64,000 nucleotides of DNA from Agrobacterium tumefaciens (GTDB taxonomy: Bacteria; Pseudomonadota; Alphaproteobacteria; Rhizobiales; Rhizobiaceae). The DNA lies in the NCBI RefSeq assembly GCF_013318015.2, contig NZ_CP115841.1:186001-250000 (forward strand), in the 5' to 3' direction. The number at the start of each line of letters is the position of its first letter. Within the stretch, counting starts at the first letter, position 1. The position numbers and the translations under genes are program-made. The notes under the pieces are model-generated. The model was not told the DNA's origin. It saw nothing but the letters and a program-made list of their open reading frames with translations, and searched no databases. Shown in pieces: positions 26,493 through 35,997 of this stretch.

Positions 26493-27575
26493 TTGGCAGA
26501 CGATCAGGACAAGGACAGTAAAACAGAAGACCCAACGGAGAAAAAACTCCGTGATGCGGCGGAAAAGGGCAATCTTCCCTTTTCCCGCGAGGTGCCGATC
26601 TTTGCTTCGTCACTCGCCTTTTACTGCTATCTGGTTTTCTTTTTGCCCGACGGCGCCGGTCGCCTCGGCGTAACGCTGAAGGACCTGTTCGGCCAGCCCG
26701 AACAATGGAACCTCAGCACCAGGCCGGATGCCCTTTCGCTGCTTTATTTCCTCGGCACGTCCATGGCCTATCTGCTCATGCCGGCCATGATCATGTTCAT
26801 CGTCTTCGGCCTTGCCTCCTCGTTTTTCCAGAACCTGCCGTCGCCGGTGCTTGAGAGGGTGCGTCCGCAATGGTCGCGCATCTCGCCTGCAAAGGGGTTC
26901 GGCCGCATCTACAGCAAGCAGGGATTTGTGGAATTCGGCAAATCGCTGTTCAAGATCTTGATCGTTTCGATCATCATGTTCCTGTCTCTGCGCGGCGATT
27001 TCTACAGTCTCATCGACCTGATGTTCTCCGACCCGCAGGTCATTTTCGTCAGGGTTGTCGAGCTCACCAAAAAGATGATGGTCGTGATTCTCTTTTCGAC
27101 CGCGCTGCTTGCCGCCGTCGACCTTTTGTGGACGCGCCACCACTGGTTCAGCCAGCTGAAAATGACGAAGCATGAGGTGAAGGAAGAGTACAAGCAATCG
27201 CAGGGCGACCCGGTGGTCAAAGCCCGTCAGCGTTCGGTCGCCCGTGACCGCGCCCGCCGCCGCATGATCGACAATGTGCCGCGCGCGACACTGGTGATTG
27301 CCAACCCGACACACTTTGCAGTGGCGTTGCGTTACGTTCGCGAAGAAGGCGACGCGCCTGTCGTCGTTGCCAAGGGTCAGGACCTTATCGCATTGAAAAT
27401 CCGCGAGATTGCGGAAAAAAATAATATACCCGTTTTTGAAGATCCGCCGCTCGCACGCTCCATGTTTGCGCAAGTCTCGATCGATAGTGTGATTCCACCA
27501 GCTTTTTACAAGGCTGTAGCTGAGCTCGTTCATCGGGTTTACGCCATGAAGTCATCGAAAATACGGGTTCAATAA
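26493..27575 (+). CDS. flhB: Flagellar export apparatus protein FlhB
   Basis: 360 residues from a TTG start ([18 protein letters not shown]), with GGGA about 10 bases upstream. Four membrane helices are followed by a cytoplasmic domain containing the autocleavage motif NPTH (N271). FlhB switches export specificity from rod/hook to filament substrates together with FliK. The TTG start and the terminator just ahead suggest deliberately low expression. It is followed after five bases by a small hypothetical gene. Confidence 0.96.
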   Translation: MADDQDKDSKTEDPTEKKLRDAAEKGNLPFSREVPIFASSLAFYCYLVFFLPDGAGRLGVTLKDLFGQPEQWNLSTRPDALSLLYFLGTSMAYLLMPAMIMFIVFGLASSFFQNLPSPVLERVRPQWSRISPAKGFGRIYSKQGFVEFGKSLFKILIVSIIMFLSLRGDFYSLIDLMFSDPQVIFVRVVELTKKMMVVILFSTALLAAVDLLWTRHHWFSQLKMTKHEVKEEYKQSQGDPVVKARQRSVARDRARRRMIDNVPRATLVIANPTHFAVALRYVREEGDAPVVVAKGQDLIALKIREIAEKNNIPVFEDPPLARSMFAQVSIDSVIPPAFYKAVAELVHRVYAMKSSKIRVQ

Positions 27576-27580
27576 AACCA

Positions 27581-28018
27581 ATGAAAAAATCCGCCTATTC
27601 TGAAAAGCGGGAAATGATCGTCGCAGAGGCGATCAACCCGATCGCCACCGAACTGCGCCTGCTCGATCCGGCCGACCTGATTTCATTGCTCAGATTCGAG
27701 TGCTACGGCAGCATTGCCGACCTCGTCTCGTCGGCCGCGGAGCTTTATTATCATCCGGGCACGATCAATTTCGGTGCCGGTGGCGAATACAGGCTCGAAT
27801 GGGAAGGGGCGCCGGAGATCGTCCTCGATCTCGAACTGAAACCGCACGGCGCGACGGTTTATGCGCAATTGATTCTGGCCAACGAGCATGCTGCGGTCGA
27901 GATCAATCATGTTTCGTTTCAGAACCCTTCGGAAAATCCGGACGAGAACACCGAATTTCTCCGTCAGAGCCTGACGGCTGCCCGATTCGTGTCGGCCCGC
28001 CAAGGCGAAGCTGCCTGA
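27581..28018 (+). CDS. Conserved hypothetical protein downstream of flhB
   Basis: 145 residues, acidic, without signal peptide or membrane helix. It has an N-terminal helical part (EAINPIATELRLLDPADLIS) and a C-terminal part that looks beta-rich (EIVLDLELKPHGATVYAQL). I recognise no family. It is five bases after flhB and is probably co-transcribed with it, hence perhaps a motility accessory, but nothing in the sequence shows a function. Confidence 0.75.
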   Translation: MKKSAYSEKREMIVAEAINPIATELRLLDPADLISLLRFECYGSIADLVSSAAELYYHPGTINFGAGGEYRLEWEGAPEIVLDLELKPHGATVYAQLILANEHAAVEINHVSFQNPSENPDENTEFLRQSLTAARFVSARQGEAA

Positions 28019-28310
28019 ACCAGTCCAGCGGACATTTTCATATATTATCCATTGCGCCTTCCGAATTCGCGGGCGCGATGGCTTCATTCGGGCACTTTTT
28101 CACCCGACCTTGCCTGAAGCGTGTCGGTTTATGCAAAACCGGCCTGTGAAGGCAAGGAACGCCTTGCAAATCAGCGTTGTTGTTTGGTACCTATCGAATT
28201 AACGATTTGTTAACGAACGGCAGGTCGCGGTGGCTCTTTTTACCATCGCTGATGCGCATGATGCCTCTGCTCGTTTTCGGCGCAGCGCCGGATTTTTCCT
28301 GACAGTACCA
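28019..28310 (+). promoter_or_regulatory. flaD upstream region
   Basis: About 290 bases without a gene. It contains an imperfect long stem (CCTTGCC at 28108-28114 with GGCAAGG at 28151-28157, and an inner CGGTTT/AAACCG) that may end the flhB transcript, then a short AT-rich part at 28180-28220 with two TTAACGA copies, the likely flaD promoter area. It lacks the leader hairpin seen with flaA, flaB and flaC. Confidence 0.4.
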
Positions 28311-28327
28311 ATTGGGTGGACCCAATG
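28311..28327 (+). promoter_or_regulatory. Hairpin enclosing the flaD start codon
   Basis: AUUGGG (28311-28316) can pair with CCCAAU (28321-28326) around a UGGA loop; the AU of the AUG is inside the stem and the GGG-UGG ribosome-binding site is in the stem and loop. It differs from the leaders of the other flagellins. Confidence 0.5.
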
Positions 28328-29617
28328 ACCAGCATTTTGACCAATGCGGCGGCGATGGCCGCGCTGCAAACCTTGCGCATGATCGACAAGAATCTCGAGA
28401 CGACGCAGGCGCGTGTGTCGTCCGGCTACCGTGTCGAAACGGCGGCGGACAATGCCGCCTACTGGTCTATCTCCACAACCATGCGCTCCGACAATGCAGC
28501 GCTCTCGGCCGTGCAGGATGCATTGGGACTGGGCGCCGCCAAGGTCGATACGGCCTATGACGCCCTTGCGAACTCGATCGAGGTCGTCAAGAAAATCAAG
28601 GAAAAGCTTGTCGCCGCCTATGGCGTCGGGGCTGACCGCGGCAAGATCCAGGACGAAATCAAGCAGCTTCAGGAACAGCTGAAGAGCACGTCGGAATCTG
28701 CCTCCTTCTCCGGCGAGAATTGGCTGCAGGCCAGCATCAGCAATGGTGGCACGCCGCCGGTTGTAGAACCCATCACCAAAAAGGTCGTCGCGTCCTTCAC
28801 ACGCACCGGTTCGGGCAATGTCGGCGTCACCACGGTTGACTATGTGCTGGACGGCAGTGCCGTGCTTTTCGACCTCAGCGGCGGAAAACTCGGTATTCTC
28901 GACAAGAGCGCCGTTTTTGTCGCGAAGACGGAACAACAGATCACCCAAGCATCGACGACAGCCGGCGTGACCACCAATGCGGGTTACGTCGTCAAGAAAT
29001 TGACGGACGCGGAAATCGGCACGCTGAATGCGGCGACGCCGGATACGAATACCGACCCGAGCGTCTACAGCAACGGAACGGTGAATTATCTTCGTTTGTC
29101 CGAGAATACCTGGGTCAAGGTGACGGCGACCAACCCTTCGAGCGGCACCACCACCGTCGCGGCGGCCTATCGGGACACAGGCAGCAACGATTGGTTTTAT
29201 GACACGACCGGTGCGCCGACCTCCGTTGCCAGATCCCTCGGTCTTTCCGTCTCCACGCTCGATCTCGACAATCTCGATGTCGTGGCGGCAGCCATGAGCG
29301 GTTTTTCCGGTGGCACCACGAACTACACCGCTTCCGACGCCATCGATGTGATGATGAGTTTTGTCGACAAGCAGCTCGAAGCCATGACCAGTACGGCCTC
29401 CAGCCTCGGCTCACTACAGAGCCGCATCAACATGCAGGAAAACTTCGTCTCGAGCCTGATGGACGTGATCGACAAGGGTATCGGCCGTCTCGTGGATGCG
29501 GATATGAACGAGGAATCGACCAGGCTGAAGGCTCTGCAGACACAGCAGCAGCTCGGCATCCAGGCGCTCTCGATCGCCAATGCCAACGCGCAAAACATCC
29601 TTCAGCTCTTCAAGTAA
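28325..29617 (+). CDS. flaD: Flagellin FlaD
   Basis: 430 residues from the ATG at 28325 (MTSILTNAAAMAALQTLRMI), in line with the other flagellins; a GTG three codons earlier is less likely. D0/D1 are conserved, ending NANAQNILQLFK. The outer domain at about 180-320 resembles the inserts of FlaB and FlaC in position but not closely in sequence. It lies away from the flaA-C group and on the other strand. It is probably a minor filament subunit. Confidence 0.93.
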   Translation: MTSILTNAAAMAALQTLRMIDKNLETTQARVSSGYRVETAADNAAYWSISTTMRSDNAALSAVQDALGLGAAKVDTAYDALANSIEVVKKIKEKLVAAYGVGADRGKIQDEIKQLQEQLKSTSESASFSGENWLQASISNGGTPPVVEPITKKVVASFTRTGSGNVGVTTVDYVLDGSAVLFDLSGGKLGILDKSAVFVAKTEQQITQASTTAGVTTNAGYVVKKLTDAEIGTLNAATPDTNTDPSVYSNGTVNYLRLSENTWVKVTATNPSSGTTTVAAAYRDTGSNDWFYDTTGAPTSVARSLGLSVSTLDLDNLDVVAAAMSGFSGGTTNYTASDAIDVMMSFVDKQLEAMTSTASSLGSLQSRINMQENFVSSLMDVIDKGIGRLVDADMNEESTRLKALQTQQQLGIQALSIANANAQNILQLFK

Positions 29618-29868
29618 ACCGGCGTCGGTCCGGCGGGTTCGGGGGAGTTGGTTGCAAGGTTTCTGAAAACGGGGCCCGCCTTCATCCTCGCACAAGTTTG
29701 AACACCTAACGTCGGGGCAATATCGGGTGGATCGCATGGCGTGATCCGGCCGGAAACAATTGAAGAGACGGGCAGGGTAGCAAGGATGACGGTGGTGCCG
29801 CCAAACGGCTTAGATCGCAGGCAACGAAACATGTCTCGCCCCTTTGGCCTGTCTCGCCGGGGGCCGGC
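29618..29868. other. Gap between flaD and the FliH-like gene
   Basis: 251 bases; no gene, repeat or convincing terminator is visible. It may hold the promoter of the motB group. Confidence 0.4.
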
Positions 29869-30519
29869 ATGAGCGCGTCCATTGCAAGATATCTCAAGGA
29901 TTTCGGTGACGTGCAGCCCGCGGGACTGACGTTCGGCGAACCGTTGGCGGATGTCGACGGCATTTCCGGTTTTGGCGATATTGCGTCCGGTTTCGATGAA
30001 TTCGAGCCGCTCGACGTCGAAAGCGAAAAACAGGCCGCCTATGCCCGTGGTCACGAGGATGCGACCCGCGAGATCACGGAGAAAATGCAGGCCGAGCGCG
30101 AGGAGCTTCTTGCCGCTCATGCCGCAGAACTCGTAGGCTTACGTTCCGTCTATCTGGAAGAAATTGCCGTTTTCCTGTCGCTAAGGCTGCGTGAAGGCAT
30201 CGATGCGATCGCGACCAATCTCAGCGAACAGACCGCCAATATCCTTGCCCCGGTTCTGACCGAAGAGCTGTCGCTGAAGGCCGTTTCGGCGCTTGCGGAT
30301 GTCGTTCGTGCTTCCATGCCGGATGGCGAGGCCGTGACCCTTGTGGTGAAAGGCCCGAAAGATTTGTTTGAGCAGCTGAAGACGCAGCCGGGCTTTGAAG
30401 AAGAGACGATGAAATTTACCGAGACGGCAGATATCGATCTCTCCGTTGAGTTGGGTGAAAGCGTGTTCGTCACGCGCATGTCCGCCTGGGCGTCCAGTCT
30501 TCGCAAGGTGATGAAATGA
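29869..30519 (+). CDS. FliH-like protein, candidate export ATPase regulator
   Basis: 216 residues, no membrane segment. An acidic N-terminus (about 1-50) is followed by [14 protein letters not shown], which has the spaced Gly pattern of FliH/SctL (YxxGxxxG type), a coiled coil at about 60-90, then an alpha/beta C-terminal part in which [15 protein letters not shown] and [15 protein letters not shown] match the FliH pattern (beta strand, xPxD, later acidic strand). FliH holds FliI off and tethers it to the export gate. No other fliH is visible and fliI is present. It overlaps motB by four bases. The homology is inferred by eye. Confidence 0.6.
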   Translation: MSASIARYLKDFGDVQPAGLTFGEPLADVDGISGFGDIASGFDEFEPLDVESEKQAAYARGHEDATREITEKMQAEREELLAAHAAELVGLRSVYLEEIAVFLSLRLREGIDAIATNLSEQTANILAPVLTEELSLKAVSALADVVRASMPDGEAVTLVVKGPKDLFEQLKTQPGFEEETMKFTETADIDLSVELGESVFVTRMSAWASSLRKVMK

Positions 30520-31799
30520 GTGAAGGCGAAAATCACCACCACGGCAAGAACGAGATCATCATCGTCAAACGCCACAAGGGCGGGCACGATGGCGCCCATG
30601 GCGGCGCGTGGAAGATCGCTTATGCCGACTTCATGACGGCCATGATGGCGTTCTTCCTCGTCATGTGGCTGGTCAACGCCGCAAACGAGGAAACCAAGGC
30701 CTCGGTCGCCAGCTATTTCAATCCGATAAAGCTGTCCGATGAGAAACCCTCGTCCAAGGGGCTGGAAAAACCCGTGGACAAGGAAGAGGGCGTCGAGAAG
30801 AAAGACCAGTCCAACATAAAGGCGGAAAAGGTCACCCAGGGTTCAGCCGCCGCGACAGGTGAAGACCTGACCTCGCAGACCGGGGAGCAGTCGAACTTCT
30901 CAGAAGCGGACTTTTTCGAGAATCCCTATTCCGTTCTGGCGGAAATTGCCCAGCAGGTCGGGCAGCAGGCCAATGTCAGCGCCAAGGGCGAAGGTGGTGC
31001 TGCCGATTCCGGCCCGGCGACGGGTGCGAGCGGCGGTGAGGCTTACCGCGATCCCTTCGATCCCGATTTCTGGACCCAGCAGGTGAAGATCACACGTGCG
31101 GACCAGCAGCAAAATCCGGTCGAACAGCAGCAATCTGCCGAGAACAAGCAGCAGGACGCTGCCAAGGATAATGAAGCGGTTGCGGCTAAATCGTCTCAGC
31201 AGCCAGCCGATGGTGCAGATCACGGCAAGGCCATGGAAGTCGCCGCCGTGGTGCCGCAGCAGCGGCCGGGTGCCGCAGAGCAGGCAGCACTTACGCAGCC
31301 TCAGCCGGAGCAGCAGCAAGGTACTGCTGCGCAGAAGGAAGAGGCCAAAGAGCTGCGCCAAGAGATCGAGAAGCAGATATCCGGCATCAGCGGCAAGCTC
31401 GCCGAAGGTCTGGTGGTGACGCCCGCCGAAGGCGGATTGCTGTTGACCATTTCCGACCAGACGGAAACGCCGATGTTCAATGTCGGATCGGCTGTGCCCC
31501 GCGGCGAAATGGTCCTGGCCATGGAGAAGATCGGCAAGTTGCTTCAGGAGCGTGGCGGCAGCGTGGTGATCCGCGGCCATACCGATGGACGCCAGTTCAA
31601 GGGTGAGGCCAATGACAATTGGCGGCTTTCCATGGACCGCGCGCATAGCGCCTATTACATGCTGGTTCGCGGCGGCCTGTCGGAAGAGCGGGTGAAACAG
31701 GTTTCGGGTTTTGCGGATCGCAGATTGCAGGTGCCGGCAGACCCGCTGGCGAATGCGAACCGCCGTATCGAAATCCTGCTTGAGGCCGATCGGGGGTGA
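30516..31799 (+). CDS. motB: Flagellar motor stator protein MotB
   Basis: 427 residues. One membrane helix carries the proton-binding Asp D38 in [20 protein letters not shown]. The C-terminal OmpA-like domain has [10 protein letters not shown] and a typical [16 protein letters not shown] for peptidoglycan binding. Between them is a periplasmic linker of about 200 residues, rich in Gln, Ala and Glu, much longer than in enteric MotB (308 residues). The linker is probably where MotC acts. It overlaps the FliH-like gene and motC by four bases. Confidence 0.96.
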   Translation: MSEGENHHHGKNEIIIVKRHKGGHDGAHGGAWKIAYADFMTAMMAFFLVMWLVNAANEETKASVASYFNPIKLSDEKPSSKGLEKPVDKEEGVEKKDQSNIKAEKVTQGSAAATGEDLTSQTGEQSNFSEADFFENPYSVLAEIAQQVGQQANVSAKGEGGAADSGPATGASGGEAYRDPFDPDFWTQQVKITRADQQQNPVEQQQSAENKQQDAAKDNEAVAAKSSQQPADGADHGKAMEVAAVVPQQRPGAAEQAALTQPQPEQQQGTAAQKEEAKELRQEIEKQISGISGKLAEGLVVTPAEGGLLLTISDQTETPMFNVGSAVPRGEMVLAMEKIGKLLQERGGSVVIRGHTDGRQFKGEANDNWRLSMDRAHSAYYMLVRGGLSEERVKQVSGFADRRLQVPADPLANANRRIEILLEADRG

Positions 31800-33073
31800 G
31801 TGTGACGAAATCCTCGAAACGTTGGGTTTTTCTTGCGGCGACACTGTGTGGTCTCGGTGCCGAACCGGCGAAGGTTTTTGCGCAATCGCAAGACAACCTC
31901 ATGCCCTATGCCATGTTGCGCTCCCTGCAGTTCGTGCAGGATTCCGTCACCATGGGAGACCATTCGGCAACCGAAATGCAGCGGTTTCTGCTCCAGACGA
32001 TCGACGAGCGGCTTAAGAGCGCACCTTCGGCGATCTTCAAGGATCCGCGCAATGTTGATGCGGCGCTTGTCTACGCGATGAGCGGCGGCAATCCGGCCAC
32101 GCTCGAATTGCTCGTCGCGCGGGATGTGGACGGCAATTTCGACAGCCGCGTCGCCGATATTCTGCGCAAATATCTGTCCGGCAAGGGAACGCTGGTCGCC
32201 CAGAGCATCGCGGCCATGGTGCCCGAGTATCGCGGCACGAGAATTGGCGCCTATCTTGCACTGATCGGCGGCAATGTGACGATCCCCCGCGATCCGGTGG
32301 CTGCCCTCGGTTTCTATGACATAGCCCGGCTCGAAGCGCCCGGTACCATCGTGGAGGAGGCTGCACTCCGCCGCTCGCTTGCTATCGCCGTTGAAGACGG
32401 CGATGCCGGGCGTGGCGTCGAATATGCACAGCGTTACGCGCGGCGGTTCCTGCATTCGCCCTATGCCAGCCAGTTCGCGGACCTTCTGGTCTCACTTGTG
32501 GTCAAACGTGTCGATTCCATCGGGCACGACACGATAGAGGAAACATTCGCCATGATGGACGCGGAGAGGCAGAAGGAAGCTTATCTGCGCCTGTCCCGTC
32601 TCGCGGCGATCAGCGGCAAGGATTCGCTGGCGCGCATGGCGGCGTTGAAGGCGAAAGCGCTGTCGCCGGATATGCCGGACCAGCCGCAAGTTCAGGCAAA
32701 TCTCTATGAAAGCCTTTCCAATATCGGCACGCCCGATGTGGTGAGCGCGATTGAAACAATCGGGCAAATTCCCGAGGCCCAGCTTTCGGATCGCGACAGG
32801 GCCCTGCGGGACGCGGCAAGGGCAATCGCCGACCAGGTGGTTCGTCCGCCTTCCCCGCAGCCTGGCGCCGATCCCGGTGTCACGGCAGGGCAGGGGGCCG
32901 GGTCGGGCGCGCCCGCGAATGAGGCGGCCAGTGCCGAGACCAAGGGCATATGGAGAGTTGAAAACCACAAGGCTGAGGATGAGGGCGAGAACGTCCGGCA
33001 ACTCGTGACGAGCGGCCGCAGTAAGCTCGATGAAATCGACAGCCTTTTGAAGAAAGGCGAGGGGGCACCATGA
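31796..33073 (+). CDS. motC: Chemotaxis/motility protein MotC
   Basis: 425 residues from a GTG at 31796 that overlaps the motB stop (GTGA); a second GTG at 31802 is also possible. A signal peptide is present (ending about AEPAKVFAQ). The rest is helical, alanine-rich and periplasmic. In Sinorhizobium meliloti MotC binds the MotB linker and is needed for rotation, with MotE as its chaperone. It is specific to rhizobia and relatives. It overlaps fliK by four bases. Confidence 0.92.
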   Translation: MSVTKSSKRWVFLAATLCGLGAEPAKVFAQSQDNLMPYAMLRSLQFVQDSVTMGDHSATEMQRFLLQTIDERLKSAPSAIFKDPRNVDAALVYAMSGGNPATLELLVARDVDGNFDSRVADILRKYLSGKGTLVAQSIAAMVPEYRGTRIGAYLALIGGNVTIPRDPVAALGFYDIARLEAPGTIVEEAALRRSLAIAVEDGDAGRGVEYAQRYARRFLHSPYASQFADLLVSLVVKRVDSIGHDTIEETFAMMDAERQKEAYLRLSRLAAISGKDSLARMAALKAKALSPDMPDQPQVQANLYESLSNIGTPDVVSAIETIGQIPEAQLSDRDRALRDAARAIADQVVRPPSPQPGADPGVTAGQGAGSGAPANEAASAETKGIWRVENHKAEDEGENVRQLVTSGRSKLDEIDSLLKKGEGAP

Positions 33074-34425
33074 TCGACGCAACCATCAACGCGATAGTGA
33101 ATGCGCCATATAACGATCCGCGCGCTGGCAGCGCCAGTGTGAGGGACGACGCCAAAGGCGGAAGTTTCGGCGACACCCTCGCGACGGTCAGGGAAGAGCG
33201 CCCGCCGCAGGCAACGCATTCGCGTCATCAGCAGGAAGCGGGATCGGCTGAGGAGCAGAATGTGCAACCGGATGACGATGCTGAAAAGACGGATGTGCCG
33301 GTCAAGCGGCCTCCGAGCTTCCTGAACGTGATCGTCAAGGACCATTCCGGAGAAGGCCATGGTCACGAGGCGCTGGCGGAGCTTCAGAATGCGATTAAGA
33401 CGGCGCACACATCGCCTGAAAACGGCAAACCTGGCAAGAAGGTCAAGGACGCCGACAAGGAGAGCCAGACGGCGGCGGATGCAATCGATCCGAAGCTGGC
33501 AGAGCTGCAGACGCTCACGGCCAATGTCGGCGATATCGTGACAGCCAAGACGCCCCTTGAGGAAATTGCGCAGGCGATTGCCGGTAAGGCCGATGTCAAA
33601 TCCGAAAAGGTTGAAACTGTCAGGGGTAAGGCTGAGCCTCTGGCGAAGGACATGCACGCACGGACCGAGCTTGCCGGAAACGAAGCCGGATCCGGATCGG
33701 GCACTGAAGGCGACGCCTCGGCATTCCGCTTCGCATCTCCTCGTTCCGGCACAGCCCGCGCTCTCGATATGAGTACGGTTCAGCGGGATGGCCGCGTCGA
33801 GTTCGATGCCCGGGAAAGCAGCGGCAAGGCGACCGAGACGATTACGGTTCTCGATTCGCGGCGGTTCATTGGTCTGGCACCTTCATCCAACGCCTCGGCT
33901 CTGACTGGCCTCATCGCCAATGATTCTGAATGGGTTAGCGCCATGCAGCCCGGCTCGTCGCTGTCCAATGAGGCGGCCCAGAGCAGTACCGGCAAAGTCG
34001 TCCATACGCTGAAGCTGCACATGACGCCGATCGAGCTGGGATCGGTGACGATGTCGTTGCGTCTTGCCGGCGATGAGCTTGCCGTTCACATGACGGTGGA
34101 GAACGTGGCCGCCTACAAAAAGCTTCAGCAGGACAGCAAGAGCATCCTCGATGGCCTCAAGGCGCAGGGTCTGACGGTCGATAACATCACCATCAGCATT
34201 GCTTCTTCTGACAAGAGTGACCAAACGGGCACACAAGCCAACAATCAGCAAAATCAGCAGGCGCAGCAGCAAGGCCAACAGGCCGCCGCAGGGCGCAACC
34301 GTGACGAGTCCGGCACACGCGGCGGACGGCAGGGCAATGGTGATAATTTGGGGGTGCATAATGAAGGCATGGATGGCGCTCTTGGCTCTGCCCGCACTTC
34401 TGCTGACAACGGCGTTTACCTCTGA
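33070..34425 (+). CDS. fliK: Hook-length control protein FliK (MotD)
   Basis: 451 residues. The N-terminal two thirds are of low complexity and charged; the C-terminal hook-length domain (about 310-380: LHMTPIELGSVTMSLRLAG, KLQQDSKSILDGLKAQGLT) is the part that contacts FlhB. It was called motD in S. meliloti before being recognised as FliK. A Gln-rich stretch follows. The end overlaps the lytic transglycosylase gene by 65 bases. Confidence 0.92.
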   Translation: MIDATINAIVNAPYNDPRAGSASVRDDAKGGSFGDTLATVREERPPQATHSRHQQEAGSAEEQNVQPDDDAEKTDVPVKRPPSFLNVIVKDHSGEGHGHEALAELQNAIKTAHTSPENGKPGKKVKDADKESQTAADAIDPKLAELQTLTANVGDIVTAKTPLEEIAQAIAGKADVKSEKVETVRGKAEPLAKDMHARTELAGNEAGSGSGTEGDASAFRFASPRSGTARALDMSTVQRDGRVEFDARESSGKATETITVLDSRRFIGLAPSSNASALTGLIANDSEWVSAMQPGSSLSNEAAQSSTGKVVHTLKLHMTPIELGSVTMSLRLAGDELAVHMTVENVAAYKKLQQDSKSILDGLKAQGLTVDNITISIASSDKSDQTGTQANNQQNQQAQQQGQQAAAGRNRDESGTRGGRQGNGDNLGVHNEGMDGALGSARTSADNGVYL

Positions 34426-34939
34426 AAACGCCTCCGCTTCGGCAACGTCAGGTGTCTGTGAAAGGGAAATTCAGTCCGCCGCCCGCAAATACGGCGTGCC
34501 GGAGGGAATTCTCTATTCTGTCGGCCTGACCGAGACCGGTCGCAAGGGTCGGCTTGACCCCAACGCCATGAATATTGAGGGAAAACCGGTATTTGCCTCC
34601 TCCACCGAGGAGGCATTGACCACTTTCGAGACGGCAAAGCGCAACGGCGCCAAGCTGATCGACCTGGGATGCATGCAGATAAACCACTATTTCCATGGCG
34701 AAAACTTCACATCCGCGCGTGAAATGTTCGATCCGCGCCGCAATGTCGAATATGCCGCCATGTTCCTGCGCAATCTCCACAACAGGCACGAAACCTGGAC
34801 CATGGCGGTCGCCCGCTATCATGCCGGGCCCAACAACGACCCGGCTCAAAAGAAATATGTCTGCCGGGTGATCGCCAATCTGGTGGCGACGGGCTACGGA
34901 AAATGGACCGCCAACGCGAAAAATTTCTGCGACGGATAA
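34361..34939 (+). CDS. Lytic transglycosylase, flagellar (SltF-like)
   Basis: 192 residues from the ATG at 34361, with a signal peptide (about 1-26). The SLT domain has the catalytic Glu E58 in SVGLTETG, GCMQIN at 103-108 (normally G-L/V-M-Q-I), the NVEYAAMFL helix and AVARYHAG. It should cut peptidoglycan to let the rod through, and FlgJ here has no muramidase part. The start lies inside the fliK reading frame, a 65-base overlap, so it should be translated by coupling. No strong ribosome-binding site: GGGGG is 12 bases upstream. Confidence 0.88.
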   Translation: MKAWMALLALPALLLTTAFTSENASASATSGVCEREIQSAARKYGVPEGILYSVGLTETGRKGRLDPNAMNIEGKPVFASSTEEALTTFETAKRNGAKLIDLGCMQINHYFHGENFTSAREMFDPRRNVEYAAMFLRNLHNRHETWTMAVARYHAGPNNDPAQKKYVCRVIANLVATGYGKWTANAKNFCDG

Positions 34940-35221
34940 CAACCATCGATTGTTTTGATGCGATCAAGGACTCGCAATTTGAAATGTGGCGAGAGAAAGC
35001 CCTAAAAAAGGCGCCGCAAGCGATTTTTTCGGATTTTTGAAATTTTTACACAAAAATTTTGTACCGTATATGGTTAACAACCACTATATATAGATCAAAT
35101 CGGCACAAAATGGTTAATCAATTATTAATAACTATCGATGATTTCCTACAGTTGTCGCTGAATCCCCCGATTCGTACCAATGCCGCATTGGAAAACACCA
35201 CACTGATTCGGAGGCGGACGA
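34940..35221 (+). promoter_or_regulatory. rem promoter region
   Basis: 282 bases without a gene, AT-rich at 35030-35150. It has ATGGTTAACAA (35070-35080) and ATGGTTAATCA (35110-35120), 40 bp apart and similar to sequences near flaB and flaC. In S. meliloti rem is activated by VisNR and Rem activates late genes; whether these repeats are such sites is not shown by the sequence. CGGAGGC six bases ahead of the ATG is the ribosome-binding site. Confidence 0.5.
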
Positions 35222-35893
35222 ATGATCGTAGTGGTTGATGAGCGCGAGCTCGTTAAAGACGGCTATACTTCTCTATTTGGGCGTGAGGGCATCCCCTCGA
35301 CCGGTTTCGATCCGGTCGAATTCGGGGAGTGGGTCTCGACGGCAGCGGACAGCGATCTGGCGGCCGTAGAGGCATTCCTGATCGGTCAGGGCGACCGGAG
35401 CTTCTCCTTGCCGAAGGCGATCAGGGATCGCACGACGGCACCGGTGATCGCGGTCAGCGACCAGCCCTCGCTGGAATCGACTCTGGCGCTGTTCGACAGC
35501 GGCGTCGATGACGTCGTGCGCAAGCCGGTTCACCCCCGTGAAATCCTTGCGCGTGCGGCGGCGATCCGTCGCCGCCTGCAGGTTATCTCGAATTTCACCG
35601 ATGCGGGACCGATCCGGGTTTTCTCCGACGGTCGTGATCCCGAAGTTGGTGGCGAGGTCTTTGCCTTGCCGCGGCGCGAGCGCCGCATCCTTGAATATTT
35701 GATTGCCAATCGCGGACGCCGCGTTTCTAAGGCGCAGATTTTCAATGCCATCTACGGCATCTTCGATGATGACGTCGAAGAGAACGTCGTGGAAAGCCAT
35801 ATCAGCAAGCTGCGCAAGAAGCTTCGCAAGAAGCTCGGCTACGATCCGGTCGATTCCAAGCGTTTCCTCGGTTACAGCATTGATTGGCAATAA
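35222..35893 (+). CDS. rem: Flagellar transcriptional regulator Rem, OmpR-like
   Basis: 223 residues: a receiver domain (1-115) and a winged-helix DNA-binding domain (about 125-223, with [20 protein letters not shown] and [12 protein letters not shown]). The receiver keeps D6, E7, S79 and K101, but the phospho-acceptor position carries Glu (E50 in DLAAVEAFL), which mimics phosphorylation in other regulators. In S. meliloti Rem activates flagellar genes such as the hook and filament genes. No histidine kinase is adjacent. It lies 105 bases before flgE. Confidence 0.94.
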   Translation: MIVVVDERELVKDGYTSLFGREGIPSTGFDPVEFGEWVSTAADSDLAAVEAFLIGQGDRSFSLPKAIRDRTTAPVIAVSDQPSLESTLALFDSGVDDVVRKPVHPREILARAAAIRRRLQVISNFTDAGPIRVFSDGRDPEVGGEVFALPRRERRILEYLIANRGRRVSKAQIFNAIYGIFDDDVEENVVESHISKLRKKLRKKLGYDPVDSKRFLGYSIDWQ

Positions 35894-35997
35894 TATTCAT
35901 TCATCCGCGTGGTCTTTTTCAAACGCGGTATTTCAGACAGCTTCACGCAAGCCAAACGCTTTACCTTCTCCCTGAAGATGACCACGAGGGTTTTTGA

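Noticed and set aside
31080..31340. CAG-type repeats in motB as a simple-sequence phase-variable tract
   Set aside because: The codons are a mixture of Gln, Ala and Glu codons without a perfect repeat unit; it is a low-complexity linker, not a slippage tract.
34199..34360. An N-terminal extension of the lytic transglycosylase
   Set aside because: The frame opens 162 bases earlier, but those codons lie over fliK and give a basic non-signal sequence; the ATG at 34361 gives a proper signal peptide.
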